Positions 1-12,160 are shown, counted from the stretch's first letter. The stretch is 64,000 bases of DNA from Atherix ibis (GCA_958298945.1 OY282606.1:87923696-87987695), one strand, 5' to 3'. Notes: a model not told the origin generated them from the letters alone. A program made the numbers and translations.

Positions 1-576
1 GCGCTGAAACAGCGCCAAACACGTCGCCGATGTGGTCCCACGGTTGCGCTTATTTTCCGGTGTGAGCAAACGCGGCACCCATCGCGCCGACAGCTTTCTC
101 ATGCCCAGTTCTTCGTGTAGAATATGATGCACCGTTCCTACTGTGATGCCCACAGTCTCAGCTATCTCGTGAACCTTCAATCGACGGTCTGCCAACACAA
201 GATCGTGGACTTTTTTAATGTTTTCCTCCGTAGCAGCCGTTTTCAGGGCACCTGGGCGTGGCTCATCAAAAACCGACGTGCGGCCACGAACAAACTCGTT
301 GAACCAATTCTTGACGGTCGCCATCAAAGGAGAAGAGTCACCATACACAGCATCCAAGCGATCTTTGATTTCGCTGTGCGTTTTCCCTTCCAAAAACAAG
401 AATCTAATCACCGAACGATATTGTTCTTTTTCAATTTTTGTGCAACTGACCGACACGCTCGCTTTCAAAGGCTCTCGAAACAAAACTAATGAAGGGAATG
501 GACTGAAACTTTGATAATAGGCTACTAAAAGAATGTACTGCACGATGGTAAATGTCTTTTGTGACAGCAGTTCCAT
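1..576 (-). CDS. mariner transposase, N-terminal 192 residues (partial)
   Basis: The frame is open from an ATG at 576 to the window edge. It encodes the paired helix-turn-helix DNA-binding half of a mariner transposase. Landmarks are a YRSVIRFLFLEGK-type first helix region, a linker with GRTSVFDEPRPG, a second helix-turn-helix with LKVHEIAETVGITVGTVHHI, and the WVPRLLT motif that precedes the catalytic domain. The usual start of this family (Met before EKxE) is Ile here (ATT), so the ATG at 576 adds about 45 residues with no family similarity; the native start may be lost. The catalytic Asp residues lie outside the window, so activity cannot be judged. Confidence 0.75.
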   Translation of the reverse strand, partial: MELLSQKTFTIVQYILLVAYYQSFSPFPSLVLFREPLKASVSVSCTKIEKEQYRSVIRFLFLEGKTHSEIKDRLDAVYGDSSPLMATVKNWFNEFVRGRTSVFDEPRPGALKTAATEENIKKVHDLVLADRRLKVHEIAETVGITVGTVHHILHEELGMRKLSARWVPRLLTPENKRNRGTTSATCLALFQR

Positions 577-613
577 TGGGCGGTGAGGCTAAGTACTTGT
601 TGAATGACTGTCG
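1..613 (-). mobile_element. mariner element, 5' part, cut by window edge
   Basis: The right end of this minus-strand element carries the sequence CGACAGTCATTCAACAAGT next to a TA dinucleotide (614-615). It matches the terminal repeat of the element at 45724-47004, so both belong to one mariner family. The rest of the element runs off the left edge of the window. The transposase frame inside is open throughout, which is unusual here, where most mariner copies are broken. Confidence 0.8.
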
Positions 614-615
614 TA

Positions 616-2289
616 ACTTTTCGTGACACTATAAATTTGATATCCCATCTCTTACGTTGCTCCATTTTTCGTTACGCACTATAAAAACTGACGCTCACTT
701 GTCACGCTCTATAGAATTGCATAGCTACTGGATAAGATTGAAACTTATAATTCACGTTTAGGATGGACTAAGGAAAAGTTGCCAATATTGCCACATCACT
801 CTCGTTGACGTCTTATTACTTCTCTGCCATAGAGTCCTTGATAGCTTGAGCATGTCAAAATGCTACCGTTAAAGAATATGCAAAGAGCTGTTCCTCGGTA
901 AAAAGGGATATAAACGCTCATATAAGGCGTAGTTTTTTAATAATAAAATTTTTTTCTAATAATACGAGTATATCGTCAATGTGAATACATTGATTTGTTA
1001 TAATTTATAATTTAACTTAATCAAATAGAGATAATTAAAATAAATTATTTTTCAACAATATTAATCTCAAATTAAGACTCTACTATTTTCTTAATATAAA
1101 TTAAGAAAAAAAAAATAAAACAAAATTAATTTCTATATAAATTTTAATAATTTGTGTAAATGACCTATAAAAATTTCATTGCTAATAAAAGTTTAATTGT
1201 ACGCCAAGCCTACTTTTTAATAAAAATTATTATTATTATTCAAGATTAAGAAAGGACTAGTATTTATTATCTACTATATGATTTTAATTGGTTATAAACT
1301 ATTAATTCTAACTGGAATTTTATTAATTACTTTAAAAAAAAATTTACTCGATTTTTATTCACTTGCAATGACTTTAATTTATTTTGAGTATATATTCTCA
1401 ATCTTTAGAAAAGAAAGTTTTTGTTTTTGTTTTATGCAAATTTATTTCTTATTTTTATAGAAAGTAATCAATTTTTGGGTGAGTGGAAAAACTGGCATAA
1501 GCAAGCAGGTGACTTTAATGTGTATTTTGTGAGTTTGTTATTTTTGTTCTGATAATAAACAACTAACAATAACAAGGCGTAAGCTCACCAAAAAATGCTA
1601 AGGAGATAATCCATAAGGTGGACTGAGATTTTCATTTTTTTTTTGGCATTCTTAATAAATGATGTGTAATGAAAATGGGCCGACATACCTTCAGCACCTC
1701 ATTTCGTCAAATTACAAAGTAAATTAGTTGATTCAGGCGATAGAGTGAATATATTGTATGCCATTTTTCTTGTTTATCGATTGAAACTCAGCAGAAAAAC
1801 TAGAGACTACGGCGATCAACACTTAAGTTTCTGTATTGTTACGCAAAAATTCAAATAAACATAAAATTGCTCGAGTACGGTCGAAACAAAGAGCCTCTAT
1901 AGGCAAAATGAGGTGAAAGGAATTGCAAAGATGTATTTCCAAATTGCTTACACATTCATATTGTTGGTAGTAGAAGAAATAATTCCAATCAATAATTTTG
2001 TGTACTCTTCCGGGAAAATCAAATAATTTATTTTATTTGATTACAAACATTAATAATTTTTTTTGCACGTTTGCGTCTAAGTTAACTAAAGATAACTATA
2101 TTATTTACTTATCATACTTGATTTACTTTATTGAAAAATTAACAATTCTTCATGTTTGTGTTTATGCATTGAAAATGTTGGTATTTTGGAATCAACCATA
2201 TCTTCAAGGAGTAGAAGTTTTCATATATAATTTAAGGATATTTTTGTAATTTTTTTTTAATGAAATATTAGGCAATTATAATAAATAAT
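616..2289. other. AT-rich interval, no gene seen
   Basis: Long A/T tracts and short unconserved open frames only. Nothing with recognisable protein similarity or RNA structure was seen. Confidence 0.5.
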
Positions 2290-2575
2290 ATTTGAAAAAT
2301 TGATACCATATATGGCAGAAAAGTAATGGGACTGTTTTTTTTAACAATTTTTTTTTAAACATCATTGTTATCCTATTTAAAGTAGTTCCTTTTGACACTT
2401 ATAGCATTCCTTAATCTTAAGAAACAAAAAAAATCACACGGATGAATATTAGGGGAATAAAAGTACTGATAAATTAGAGGAGTACCCTTTTCTAATAAAA
2501 ATTTGTTGACTGAGATGGCACTGATATGGGGCAAAAAGATTCTAGGTACTGGGGTTATAATCAAAGCTAAATATA
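2290..2575 (-). pseudogene. degraded mariner transposase C-terminus
   Basis: The minus strand encodes a degraded stretch ending in YSPNIHPCDFFCFLRLR. This corresponds to the mariner block YSPDLAPxDxFLFP, which contains the third catalytic Asp (CDFF here). The adjoining sequence TGGCAGAAAAGTAATGGGAC resembles a terminal repeat also seen near 10970 and 21950. Only the 3' portion survives and it has stops. Confidence 0.55.
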
Positions 2576-2841
2576 TTTATAGAAAGCTAAGCTCTCAAGT
2601 GCTATTAAATTAGCTTATATTAAAAGATCTTAAATTTTTTGCCCATCCATATATATTATATTATATACATAATATAATATATATAAAAAGACTAATTTTA
2701 AAATATTTAAAGTGTGAATTTGTATATTGGATCAGACAAAAAACCGCGGCAAGATTCTTCTATAGCGTATTTGAATAATATTTGAACTTATATTACTTGG
2801 TACTATTTTATGTCCTCTTTTTTAAATTTTTTGTATTATTA

Positions 2842-3838
2842 CCAGGTGTATAAGCTTAAATCCGCGGTTTTTTAATTTAAAAAAACACATTTTTTTTCAT
2901 AGAATGCAAAAAAAAAATATTCAAAGTACGAAGCAAAAACAAATTTATACGTACTTGTCTTCGCTAGCTACACATTTTTCCTATCTCTCGGGCAATTTGT
3001 GGATACCAAGCCAAAAAAATTCCTTCTCTTTCGAGGCAAACCACTCATCAAGCCATTTTCGGACGTCTTCGTAAGAATCGAAATGCTGCTCAACAAGCGC
3101 GTGGCCCATCGACGAAAATAGGCGGTAGTCGGAAGCGGCCAGGTTTGGAGAATAAGCGGGGTGGGATAGCACCTCCCAGTTGAGTGTCTCCAAGTAGTTC
3201 CGGACCATTTTTGACGTGTGCGATGCTGCGTTGTTGTGGAGGAAAATCAGCTTGTCATGTCTTTATTGAAAATCCGTTCTTTTTGCAAGCAGAGCACGGT
3301 GCAATTTGATCAGTTGTTGATGGTAGCGGTGGGAATTGACAGTTTCACCAGGTTTCAACATCTCATAGTAGACGATAACCTGCTGATCCCACCAAACGCA
3401 CAGCATCATCTTCCGTCATTTTTTGCGATTGGGTATCGTCTTCGTCCAAAAGAGCCTGCAATTGATGGTCCTCAACCTTCCTAGGCGGATTTTTACGCTT
3501 CTTGCCCCGCAAGTCAAAATTGCCATCTTTGAAACGACCAAATCAATATCGGCACGATAAAACACTATCACCATAGGCCTTAATAAGCATTTGATGCGAT
3601 TCGGCAGCCGATTTCTTCAAATTGAAGCAGAAAAGTAGAGCTTGCCGCATATACTATTTTTCTTGCACAAAACTATACATGATTGCCAAAGGAAAAATGT
3701 GTGGTGTTGTACGAAATTGCTGACAATATGCACTGATTAATGTTGACAGATGTCAAACTCATAAAAAAAAGTATAGCATGGCCATGGTAGCTTAATACCA
3801 TCTATGACCAAACAGCGGATTTAAGCTTATACACCTGG
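2842..3838 (-). mobile_element. Mos1-like mariner, internally deleted copy
   Basis: The ends read CCAGGTGTATAAGCTTAAAT at the left and its inverted form at the right, each flanked by TA (2840-2841 and 3839-3840). At 997 bp it is about 290 bp shorter than a typical full-length mariner of about 1.28 kb. It shares termini with the copies at 32555-33674 and 50416-51445. Confidence 0.9.
2950..3680 (-). pseudogene. Mos1-like mariner transposase, broken
   Basis: The frame starts at ATG 3680, but the ninth codon is TAG. The downstream sequence shows the familiar ESHQM and QLQAL blocks. It then jumps from the DDTQSQK region straight to the CVWWDQQG region, deleting the first catalytic Asp segment (TGDEKW). 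The C-terminal part (2981-3208) keeps PNLAASDYRLF with the third Asp. It ends early because the Trp codon after LPER has become TAG. Several independent lesions, so non-functional. Confidence 0.88.
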
Positions 3839-3929
3839 TAAAAAGTGACATGACCAGATTCCTTTTAGACGTTGTTGAGTATTTTTTGGAATAAAAGTAG
3901 TGAATAGTTTTCAACAAATTAATTCTTGC

Positions 3930-4500
3930 CATTAAGAAAAATGCAAATATAATTTTTTATTATAGTCCTTAACCAATGGAATTATAAGATCGCCGTGTAT
4001 TGCGTTATTACTTATAAAGTAAGGAGCGTAAGCAATCTCGTGAATAATATGGGTTTCCAAAGATTTGTTTATAATACTGAATTGGCTCAGGCAGTTCAAG
4101 TTCATAAGTCCATATTGAAAAAAACCATCAACAATCTTTCGAATAATAAGGAAGTTCAAGTTCATAAGTACTTGCATTAGAATGCTAAGTTGATTCCAAA
4201 AATTGGCATTAGAATGCTAAGTTGACACACACAGCTTAAGTTCATTAGTCCATATTGATCTTAGTTGCATATTTGTGTATTTATATATGTTAGATATAAT
4301 TTGTGATATCGTCTGATATCGATTTGGTGTTAATTTTTGTAGGGTTTGTGAAGAATGTATAACGTTTTTGTTGGATGATAAATATTCTGTTTCATTAGCA
4401 TAAGTAGTAAAGAAAATATTTGGCAAAATGCATATATGTAAAGGATAAGGTAAAGAATACTGTCTTTAAGACTCTGAAACAATAACTGAATAGATAGGAT
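3930..4500 (-). pseudogene. Jockey-like LINE reverse transcriptase relic
   Basis: Two minus-strand pieces align with the palm and thumb of the Jockey-type reverse transcriptase seen better at 7872-9627. The segment 4217-4426 contains TTYANETEYLSSNKN, a degenerate form of the TYADD box with the second Asp changed. The segment 3932-4177 contains IHEIAYAPYFISNNAIHGDL, matching the APFYVRNTVIHRDL C-terminal motif. Stops and short direct duplications (GCATTAGAATGCTAAGTTGA occurs twice) interrupt it. Confidence 0.65.
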
Positions 4501-5829
4501 TTTTTAAGGGGAAAGTAATAAGATGATGGGAGAAGTTTTTCATGTTTTCAGAGTAATTCAGATACCACACTCTATCAAAGTTGGAAATATGCACAAAAAT
4601 CTTCTTAAAATGTAACTCAAAATTTCAGTCACAATAATAACTTCCAAGTCAATTGTTAATTTCTTCAAAAGAAATTGTATAATTCAGTAGTTCATTAAAA
4701 ATAATATAAACATTTAATAGCTTCAGGTATCACGAGCAAATTTTTGTAAATAAAATATTCAAAAATTATATTAAAGCTGCTTAAAGTGTAATTATTGTGT
4801 ATGAGTAGGTAGGTAAAAAATAATACAAACATTGTATTTGATGGAGGCTTTTTCTCTACAATAATAATAATAATAAAAAAAAGAATTTTTTTTTTGCTCC
4901 TATTAAAGGAATATATGAAATACGATCCTTATGAATAGTATAAAGCACATGGATATGAACAAAGAAGCGCCTCTTTAAATCGATACATTTGCATATGTGC
5001 TACTGTTGGAACGTTAAATGTAGAAATTTATACAACAAGGCATTACAATTTTGTTTACCAATAACGCCATAGGCCTAAATATAAAAGGGGATATTAAATA
5101 TTCCAAGAGCTTTAACATGTAAAGATGCATCGATATCAGAATGGTTTATGTTATACAAAATTCAAACACAAGGTATGGTATAGTATATCGTATTTTTTAA
5201 ATAACTTTTCAATTTGATATGAAACAACATTCTAGTATATTAAAAAATATTTGAAAATACAGAAAATCGAAATATTTTCATTTCAGAAGTTGTGATTCAT
5301 TATTAATTCTCAATAAAATGGGTAAATAAATAATTATATTAAGAGGAATAATTGTCAGATGATAGTACATATTCTAAAGATTTTCCGTCAATTGTAACTT
5401 ATGTTTAGTCATTCTGTCAGTATTTACAATATAATTAAATATAGAAAATCAATTAGTTTTCTGAATGCTGAAAAAAACTAAAATTCAATTGATTAAGTAA
5501 ATATTAATAATAATTACAGCTTGACCACATAACTTTAACATTTATCTCTCTGTAGAAAATTTGAAAATTGAAATGTTATTTATTTGGTGATACAGCATAA
5601 AACATATACTATAACGTAGTACTTGTAATATTCAAGAAAATTATTGAACATATCTATTTTAAATAAAATTGTTAAATATTTTTGTGCTGATAATTTAATA
5701 ATTCTTATGATTAAAAGTTATTTTCGAATGTTAGATATTATCAAAAATATCTTATGAACATAAAATTTAGGATGAATGCGACCAAATTAATTTAGGTAAA
5801 GTGTCCAGATTTTCTGTAAATATTAAATT
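4501..5829. other. AT-rich interval, no gene seen
   Basis: Simple A/T-rich sequence with a short (AAT)n run near 4861. No coding or RNA feature recognised. Confidence 0.5.
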
Positions 5830-6280
5830 CAACAAAAGGTTACCAGAAACCGTTGGATAAAATCGCCAGCAAATGGCTGATCTTTTGATGACATTTTTCA
5901 ATACGCTTTGACATATTTTCGGCTTCGTTGCGTGTGTTTTCTTTTAATTGTTTAATTGTGTCCAGTCGATTAGCGTTAGTCTTTCCATTTAATTATATAT
6001 TCAGGAAAAAATCGGTAACGGTTAAATATGGTGACTTTTCATTATTACCCACCAGTCACTGGTACATCATTACCAGCAGCATCCTCACAGAAATACGAAC
6101 CAATGACATTTCCTGCCTAAACACCGTACCGCAAAGTCACTCTACGAGTGTGTAAACGTTGTTCCAGAATTGCTTCAGATTTTCATGTTCTCAGAAGTGG
6201 CCGTTTAAGTTCAAAAAATTATTATAAATTTTCTGTAATAATCAGGGTCTTGCCTGTAGAGTCTTAAAATATGTTTCCTG
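5830..6280 (-). pseudogene. DD41D-type IS630/mariner transposase relic
   Basis: Read on the minus strand, this contains a degraded VTVWCG-like block followed by GNVIGSYFCEDAAGNDVPVTG, matching the segment after the first catalytic Asp in the family represented at 11000-12160. The C-terminal piece MSKRIEKCHQKISHLL resembles that family's last helix. Stops and deletions remove the second and third acidic residues. It is in the opposite orientation to the 11-kb copy. Confidence 0.6.
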
Positions 6281-6432
6281 CATTGTTGGCAGATCATATG
6301 ATCACTTCACTAAAGTTCATATATGCCCTGAAGTTTTTATGAGTATAAATGCACATTTTTCTGTAAAATATTCTATCCAACAGTTTGGGAAAGATTCAAC
6401 TCTATTCCTAGATTTTTAACTATACGTTTACG

Positions 6433-7362
6433 CACCGTTAAACTGTAGTCACATGGTGCGTGCAATGTACGAACTATTCGTGCAATGCGAGAACTATTCT
6501 TGCGATAGGCCTAAAAATCTGCGTCAACCGTTTGATAGCCGAAGTTTTTTGCACGAATCTGGAAAAATGGTTGGTTCGTACATGTTTGCATGAATCAAAA
6601 AGTGGGCCACTATAGAACGAACCAAAGATACGGAAATTTTTAATTATTGCAACTACAATATTTAAAGCTGTTGGAGATCATTCGTACACTTGCACAGCCA
6701 AGTGACCGAATTTACGTGCAAATTCACAGCAAAGTGAAATCAAAGCACTATCAAAAGAACTCTGACTGTTTTGTTCTGACATGGTATTTGACACTATAAA
6801 CGAAGCAGCGAATAACACCATTCCAGAATCCAATTAAGGGAGTGAAAATACATAGAAACATTTTATATGAATATCGTTGTTCTTCCCCTACTCGAAATTC
6901 TTGTAACACTTTTCGGTAAGCACCATTCATCGACCGATTTTGAAACTATGGACGCACCCATGAAGTGCGTTGCTTTTTCTTCACAACATCATCCTCTTCG
7001 TGCAAAAGATACACACCAAATCAGAACACAGCAGCTCCTGCTTATAGCATCTCCATTTTTAATAGTACTAATAAATTTTAACGTCTACCTCACTTGGAAA
7101 ACAAATAATTCACAGAAGCACTCACAGCGTTGGAAGTCAAGTGACAAGCGATCACAAGTGACATTAGCCAATGTTGCGCGATCGTTGCTCGATCTTTTTG
7201 ATTTGTGTCCGAATGCATATGAACGTCCCGGTTCGTGCATTGGTTCGTGAAATCCCCTTTTTGCCCAGATTTATACATATAAAAAATTCGTGCATTGCAC
7301 AGATTGGAAATCCAACGAACTTAACACAAATTTGTTCATGCAGCTGAACGGACCGTGCTATC
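6433..7362. mobile_element. candidate non-autonomous DNA element (uncertain)
   Basis: The sequence is less AT-biased than its flanks. Both ends carry loosely inverted GCACCGTTAAACTG / CAGCTGAACGGACCGTGC motifs. Subterminal TTCGTGCA or TGCACGAA words recur (about 6477-6600 and 7230-7340), and related words reappear near 28580. No transposase is recognisable. The open frame 6867-7250 (127 codons) has no similarity I know. I could not find a clean target-site duplication, so this remains a hypothesis. Confidence 0.3.
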
Positions 7363-7818
7363 TCAGCTTAAGAATATTCTCGATTAGACGTCCCATTCTA
7401 AGTTAACCAGGGCTCGGGATACCAAACATGTTATCCAAAAATATTCACTGTAGGCATATCAATGCTAGGCAGATTATTCCGGTCAAATTTTCAAGTAACT
7501 TGCTGAAAAGTCATATTGATTGATTAATTATTGCGGTAAAATGTTTTGACACTAATTGTACGTTCTCTACTCTCTGTGGCTGTCAAATATCAACTGGGAG
7601 AATGACAGCTAACAAAAATGGCGTAAAATCAAAGTTGTGGACCCACCTTCAGGGCTTACCTACCTTCAGCTAGACGAATTCGTGTTATTTTAAATAAAAA
7701 GATTTGTTGAAAACCATCCAGAAAATCCAAATTTTAAGTAATACCAAATAGTTCACTACGACTTTAAATCCATCTGGTAGCTCCCAAAAAATTTATTTGT
7801 TCTTTTGAACATTGCCAA
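7363..7818. other. unassigned interval
   Basis: Mixed-composition DNA with a repeated ACCTTCAG word near 7648 and 7661. No open frame of note. It is the flank into which the poly(A) end of the Jockey-like LINE inserted. Confidence 0.4.
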
Positions 7819-9660
7819 TATTTTTATTTTATTTTATTTTTTATTTTAAATGTTATCTACAACTACTTATGCTAGTAACAAGCAGAATAGGAAGGATGCG
7901 AATGGAATTTTTTATATCGGGAGATGCATAGTTCACGAACAAATGGAACATTTAGGTCACGGTGGATAACAGTGTTTCGCACATAAAAGGGGGCATTGAC
8001 AATTTTACGAAGGATTCGGGATTGTAGGGACTGGATTGGAAGGGAGTTGGAATGCTTAGTCGAACCCCAAAGTTCTAGACCATATGTCCATATTGGTTTC
8101 AGAACCGTATTGTATAGTTTTAGTTTACTTGTTGTTGTAAGTTTTGATTTACTGTCTAGGAGACGTAATAATTGTTTGTATCGTCCGTTAAGTTCACGTC
8201 TTTTAGTTTTCGTATGAAGTTTCCAGGCTAACCGTTTGTCGAATATAAGTCCAAGGTAACGCATGCTATTTTTTTGTGGGTGGAATATTACTGCCGTTTA
8301 GGGTTAAGTCGGGAATTTGTTTTCGGCAGAGTGTGAAAGATACATAAGCAGATTTTTGCTCATTTACCTTCACTCTCCACCTTTTGAACCAAGTTTCTAA
8401 GGAGTGGATATGGTTCTGTAGGATACTTATTGCTGTGGAAGGATCTTTGTGATGTGTCAGGATGGCTGTATCGTTAGCATATGTTGCGGTTAGGATGTTG
8501 TTGTGGCAAGGAATGTCATGGGTATAAATGTTATATAGGATAGGATCTAGGATACTTCCTTGAGGGACACCGGCGGAAATTGGATAAATGTCAGAGTACT
8601 CAATATTTTCAGCTACCTGAAAATATCGGTCTGAGAGATAAGATTTAAGGATGTGGAAATAACCCGAGGGTAGGACGCCAGGGTGCCATACACGGTCGAA
8701 AGCATGCGAAATGTCAAGAAACACGTCTGGGCAGTATTCCTTTCGCTCTAGCGAACACGCTATGTAGTCGACTACGCGATGACACTGCTGGATGCTCAGG
8801 TCGAAATCCAAACTGATGCTGAGGAATGACACCCTCGGTTTCAAAAATGGGATAAAGGCGTTTTAGGATTAGTTTTTCTAGGATTTTTGATAACATGGGA
8901 AGGAGGCTTATAGGTGTATATGAGGTAGGAAGGTTTTTGGGTTTATTGGGTTTTGGGATCATCATAATTATGGAAAACTTCATAATATTTAATACTCGTA
9001 TTATAAATATAGGTTATAAGGACGACGATTTTTTTTGGAGATTTGCTTCAGGATTTCTGAAGTTATTAGGTCATATCCTGGGGCTTTTTTATTGGAAAGG
9101 TGTTCTATTGTGAATTTAACTTCGGAAGGAGTGAAAAACTTAGGAGGTGGACTTATGAGCAACTGAGCTGATATTTGTCGGAATATTTGTTCGTCATGCA
9201 GAATGTCTTGGACATCTTCGTAAGGTTTAAAGAGGTTTTCTAAGTGTTTGCCAAAGATGTCGGCTTTCTGTTTATCCGTTTTTGCCCAGGTTCCGTCGGT
9301 TTTCCGGAGCGGGTGTGTAGCTGTTTTGTATTTGAGAATTCGTCGGGTAGCTGTCCAGAGTGACTTATTAGTTGTCAGTGATTCTGTGTATTCAGTAAAT
9401 CGTTCGTTATTATAATTAATTATTTCTTGTTTCAGTTCTAGTTGTAGTTGGTTCAGTTTTTTCTTCTCATTTGGCATTCTTGAACGTTGCCACTGGGCCC
9501 TGGCTCGACGTTTCTCGCTTATCAAGCTGCGAATTTTTTGCGGAAGATTATAGACATGTTCTCGTATGGTTGGTTTATTATGAGTTATGTGGGCGTTAGT
9601 GATTGAGTTCTGTATGCAAACAGTCAAGTCGTTTACGGCATCGTCTATTTAAGAATTATT
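7819..9660 (-). mobile_element. Jockey-like non-LTR retrotransposon, 5'-truncated
   Basis: A minus-strand LINE with an A/T-rich 3' tail at 7819-7851 and loss of everything 5' of the region between the endonuclease and the reverse transcriptase. The 3' terminal sequence before the tail is shared with the copy at 61292-62247, which marks one family. The order of parts on the minus strand is linker (9627-9001), fingers (8983-8714), palm (8844-8266) and thumb/C-terminus (8264-7872). The 5' endpoint near 9660 is estimated. Confidence 0.85.
7872..9627 (-). pseudogene. Jockey-like ORF2 protein, reverse transcriptase part
   Basis: Encodes most of a LINE reverse transcriptase in four overlapping frames, so at least three frameshifts are present. 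Visible motifs in order: NKKAPGYD (pre-palm), PKPNKPKNLPTSYTPISLLP, QFGFRPEH, FLDISHAFDRVWH (first catalytic Asp), AGVPQGSILDPILYNIY, and TYANDTAIL. The last is normally YADD; here the first of the paired Asp residues is Asn. It continues through YLGLIFDKRLAW and YGLELWGS to the AP.YVRN..IHRDL C-terminal block. It is one of at least five copies of this LINE family in the window. Confidence 0.85.
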
Positions 9661-10985
9661 TTAAATACAATTTAAAGTCGATATTCCTCAGAATAATTTT
9701 TAAGAAAATAATTCGGATAAAATCATTAATTTTTAGTGACTTTTTAACCAAAAAAAACAAGGAGAAAAAATTCTAATACAGCAAATTAACTCCTTTGAAA
9801 TGAATTCTTAAAGTTTTGATGCTTCTTCAACATCTTAAACTTAATTTCAAAACTTTTTCTTCCCTAGTTGGTACAGAAATATTCTAGACAAAAACAAGAC
9901 CTTTACCATTGTGTTGGAAATATAGTACAATGGAACACGAGTTATGTATATGGATGCACATACTCATATATAGAGTCAAATAGATTTTATTTTGTAGATA
10001 TTAGAAATAAATGCGATAAAGTTGATGATGGTTTTCCACATAATTATTATGAGAAAACAGTCAGAAAAAAACAAAATTTCAGTTGGAAGCTAAAGTTTGA
10101 CCAACTTTTTATCTAATCACCTCACACATGTCTGTGCAAATGTGTGTAGTCGTACATGAATAGATGTACGAAATTGTGTAGGTTTTTCTGTTATAAAATT
10201 GAATCCTAAATAGATCCTTGATACTGTTACAGATAGAATTAGTACTTTTCATCGAAAATGTCTTTGATTTCATTACGTTCGAATTTTGCTAGAACTTTGT
10301 TGCGATGACCGTCGGAGAGTAAATCAATTGATTTTTTCCGATCGGTTCAATAGATAATGACGCTTTCGCGTTCCAATTATCGCAGAAGTGTTCTATGTCA
10401 AATGTAAGTTTTTTTCTGTTCTCATTCAATTTCTATGAAACTGCAAAAAGAGATTCTTATCCGAATTTCTTAATTTTCTATCCAATTATTTAATGGAAAA
10501 TGTCGACGATAAAGTGGAAAAGTTAAGCATTTTTAATCTTCAATCTAAATTTAATTAAAAATATCGATTGTTATGATACTTTGAGGGCTAATAAAGCTAT
10601 ATTAGTACACTTGATTTATTTACACATTGAAAAAAATGATTTTTTTTTATTATTATTCGAACAATTTAGTATAAGATTAATTCGAAACAACTTCCATCCA
10701 ATTTTAGGGTTGATTATAAAATGAAACTTTTTTTTTTATATTAATAATAATACAGCAGGAAATTATAGCAATTTTTTTATTAAAATTTCCCTGAAAATAT
10801 ATTTTTTTTAAGAAGTTTTTTTGTATATTGGACTTAGTTTTTACATAATTGAAAATAATGAATATAATGAAAATATGAATTTTGTCAATTGAATATTTGT
10901 TGTTAAATGATTTAATTAATTCAATAATATAAATTTGATAGTAATCATGTTTTATTATCTATGAAATGTGGTAGAAAAGTAACGA
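9661..10985. other. AT-rich interval with one candidate exon
   Basis: Mostly A/T-rich. At 9868-10116 there is an 82-codon open segment preceded by a pyrimidine tract and CCCTAG (about 9855-9867), a plausible splice acceptor. It reads a moderately complex peptide with NRFYFVDIRNKCDKVDDGFP, faintly like a hemopexin-type blade (aromatic-rich turn, VD.G.P). The similarity is too weak to name a gene. No donor or neighbouring exon was found. Confidence 0.2.
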
Positions 10986-10999
10986 AACTTATTTTTATT

Positions 11000-12160
11000 T
11001 TTACCACAATTTTATTATTTTTCTTCTTTAAAGTATCGAGTGATTTTTTTGCTGTTTGGTTTTTGATAGACCGCGCATGACACGGGATTAATATCAGAGT
11101 TAGAAACGCTCCGTTAGCTTTACCATTTTATGATGGAAAGACTTATACTCGAAGAATATTTACCAATTATTCAATTTTATTATAAAAATTCGTGCTCTGT
11201 AGAAAATATGTTTGGCGCACTTCGACCATTTTATGGTTGTCATAATGGACCTACTGAGCAAGCAATTCTAGCCATAGTGACAAAATTTTGCAGCAATTTT
11301 ACACTATTTGACATCTAACCACCAACCCGTATGCGTATAGTGCGTACAGACGAAAATATTGCTACCGCAGCGTCCAGTGTCGGTGAATACCGCAATTTGT
11401 TCATCCGTCGCCGTTCACATCAATTGGGATCGTGTTACACGACTATGTGGAACTTGGGATCTTGGTCAAGGATCTTGGTCTGAAAGCGTATAAAATAGAG
11501 CTTGTAGAAAAACTGAAGCCGAACGACCTACCAAAACCGACGACTTTTCGTTAGAACAACTTGAGGAGGATTTGTTATTTTACTAAAAAATTTCGTTCAG
11601 CGACGAAGCTCATTTCTGGTTGATTGGATATGCGAGAAAATTATCGCGTTTGTTCTGATGAACAACTACAGGCAAAACAAGAATTGCCATTGCACTCAGA
11701 AAAATACACTTTTTGGCCGGTGGAATCTTTGGTCCGTATTTCTCTAAAAATGACACTGACCGTAGCTATCGATCGATGATTTCGAACTTATTTTTGCCCA
11801 AAATGCATCTACTCGACATGTGGTTTCAACAAGACGGCGTTACATGCCACACTGCACAGGAAATAATGGACATATTAAGAGATAAGTTCGGTGAGCAATT
11901 TATCTCACATTTTGGACCGGTGAGTTGGTCGCCTAGATCGTGCGATTTTGCGCCTCTTGACTATTTTCTATAGGGCTACGTGAGGTTGCTCGTCTATGCC
12001 GATAAACCAGCGGCATTCGCAGCCTCGAAAGACAACATTACACATATTATTAGAGATATACAACATTACACGTATTATCAGAGATATACTTTAAAAAGTA
12101 AATGGCAAGCATTGATTTATCGATCCAAATAAAAATGTCATACACTTTTGCAAATTTTTT
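11000..12160 (+). pseudogene. DD41D-type IS630/mariner transposase, degraded
   Basis: The N-terminal part (11130-11318) has the helix-turn-helix block FYGCHNGPTEQAI. A second block near 11340 reads MRIVRTDENIA. The first catalytic Asp is in FSDEAHFWLIGY (about 11590-11630). The segment 11713-11973 carries WFQQDGVTCHTA and PRSCDFAPLDYFL, giving 41 residues between the second and third Asp. Reading stops there because a Trp codon (FLWGY in the family) is TAG. Frameshifts separate the three blocks. All three catalytic residues therefore survive, but not in one frame. Ends are not resolved. Confidence 0.75.

Noticed and set aside
124..514. Plus-strand open frames at the window start
   Set aside because: They are antisense shadows of the mariner transposase on the minus strand.
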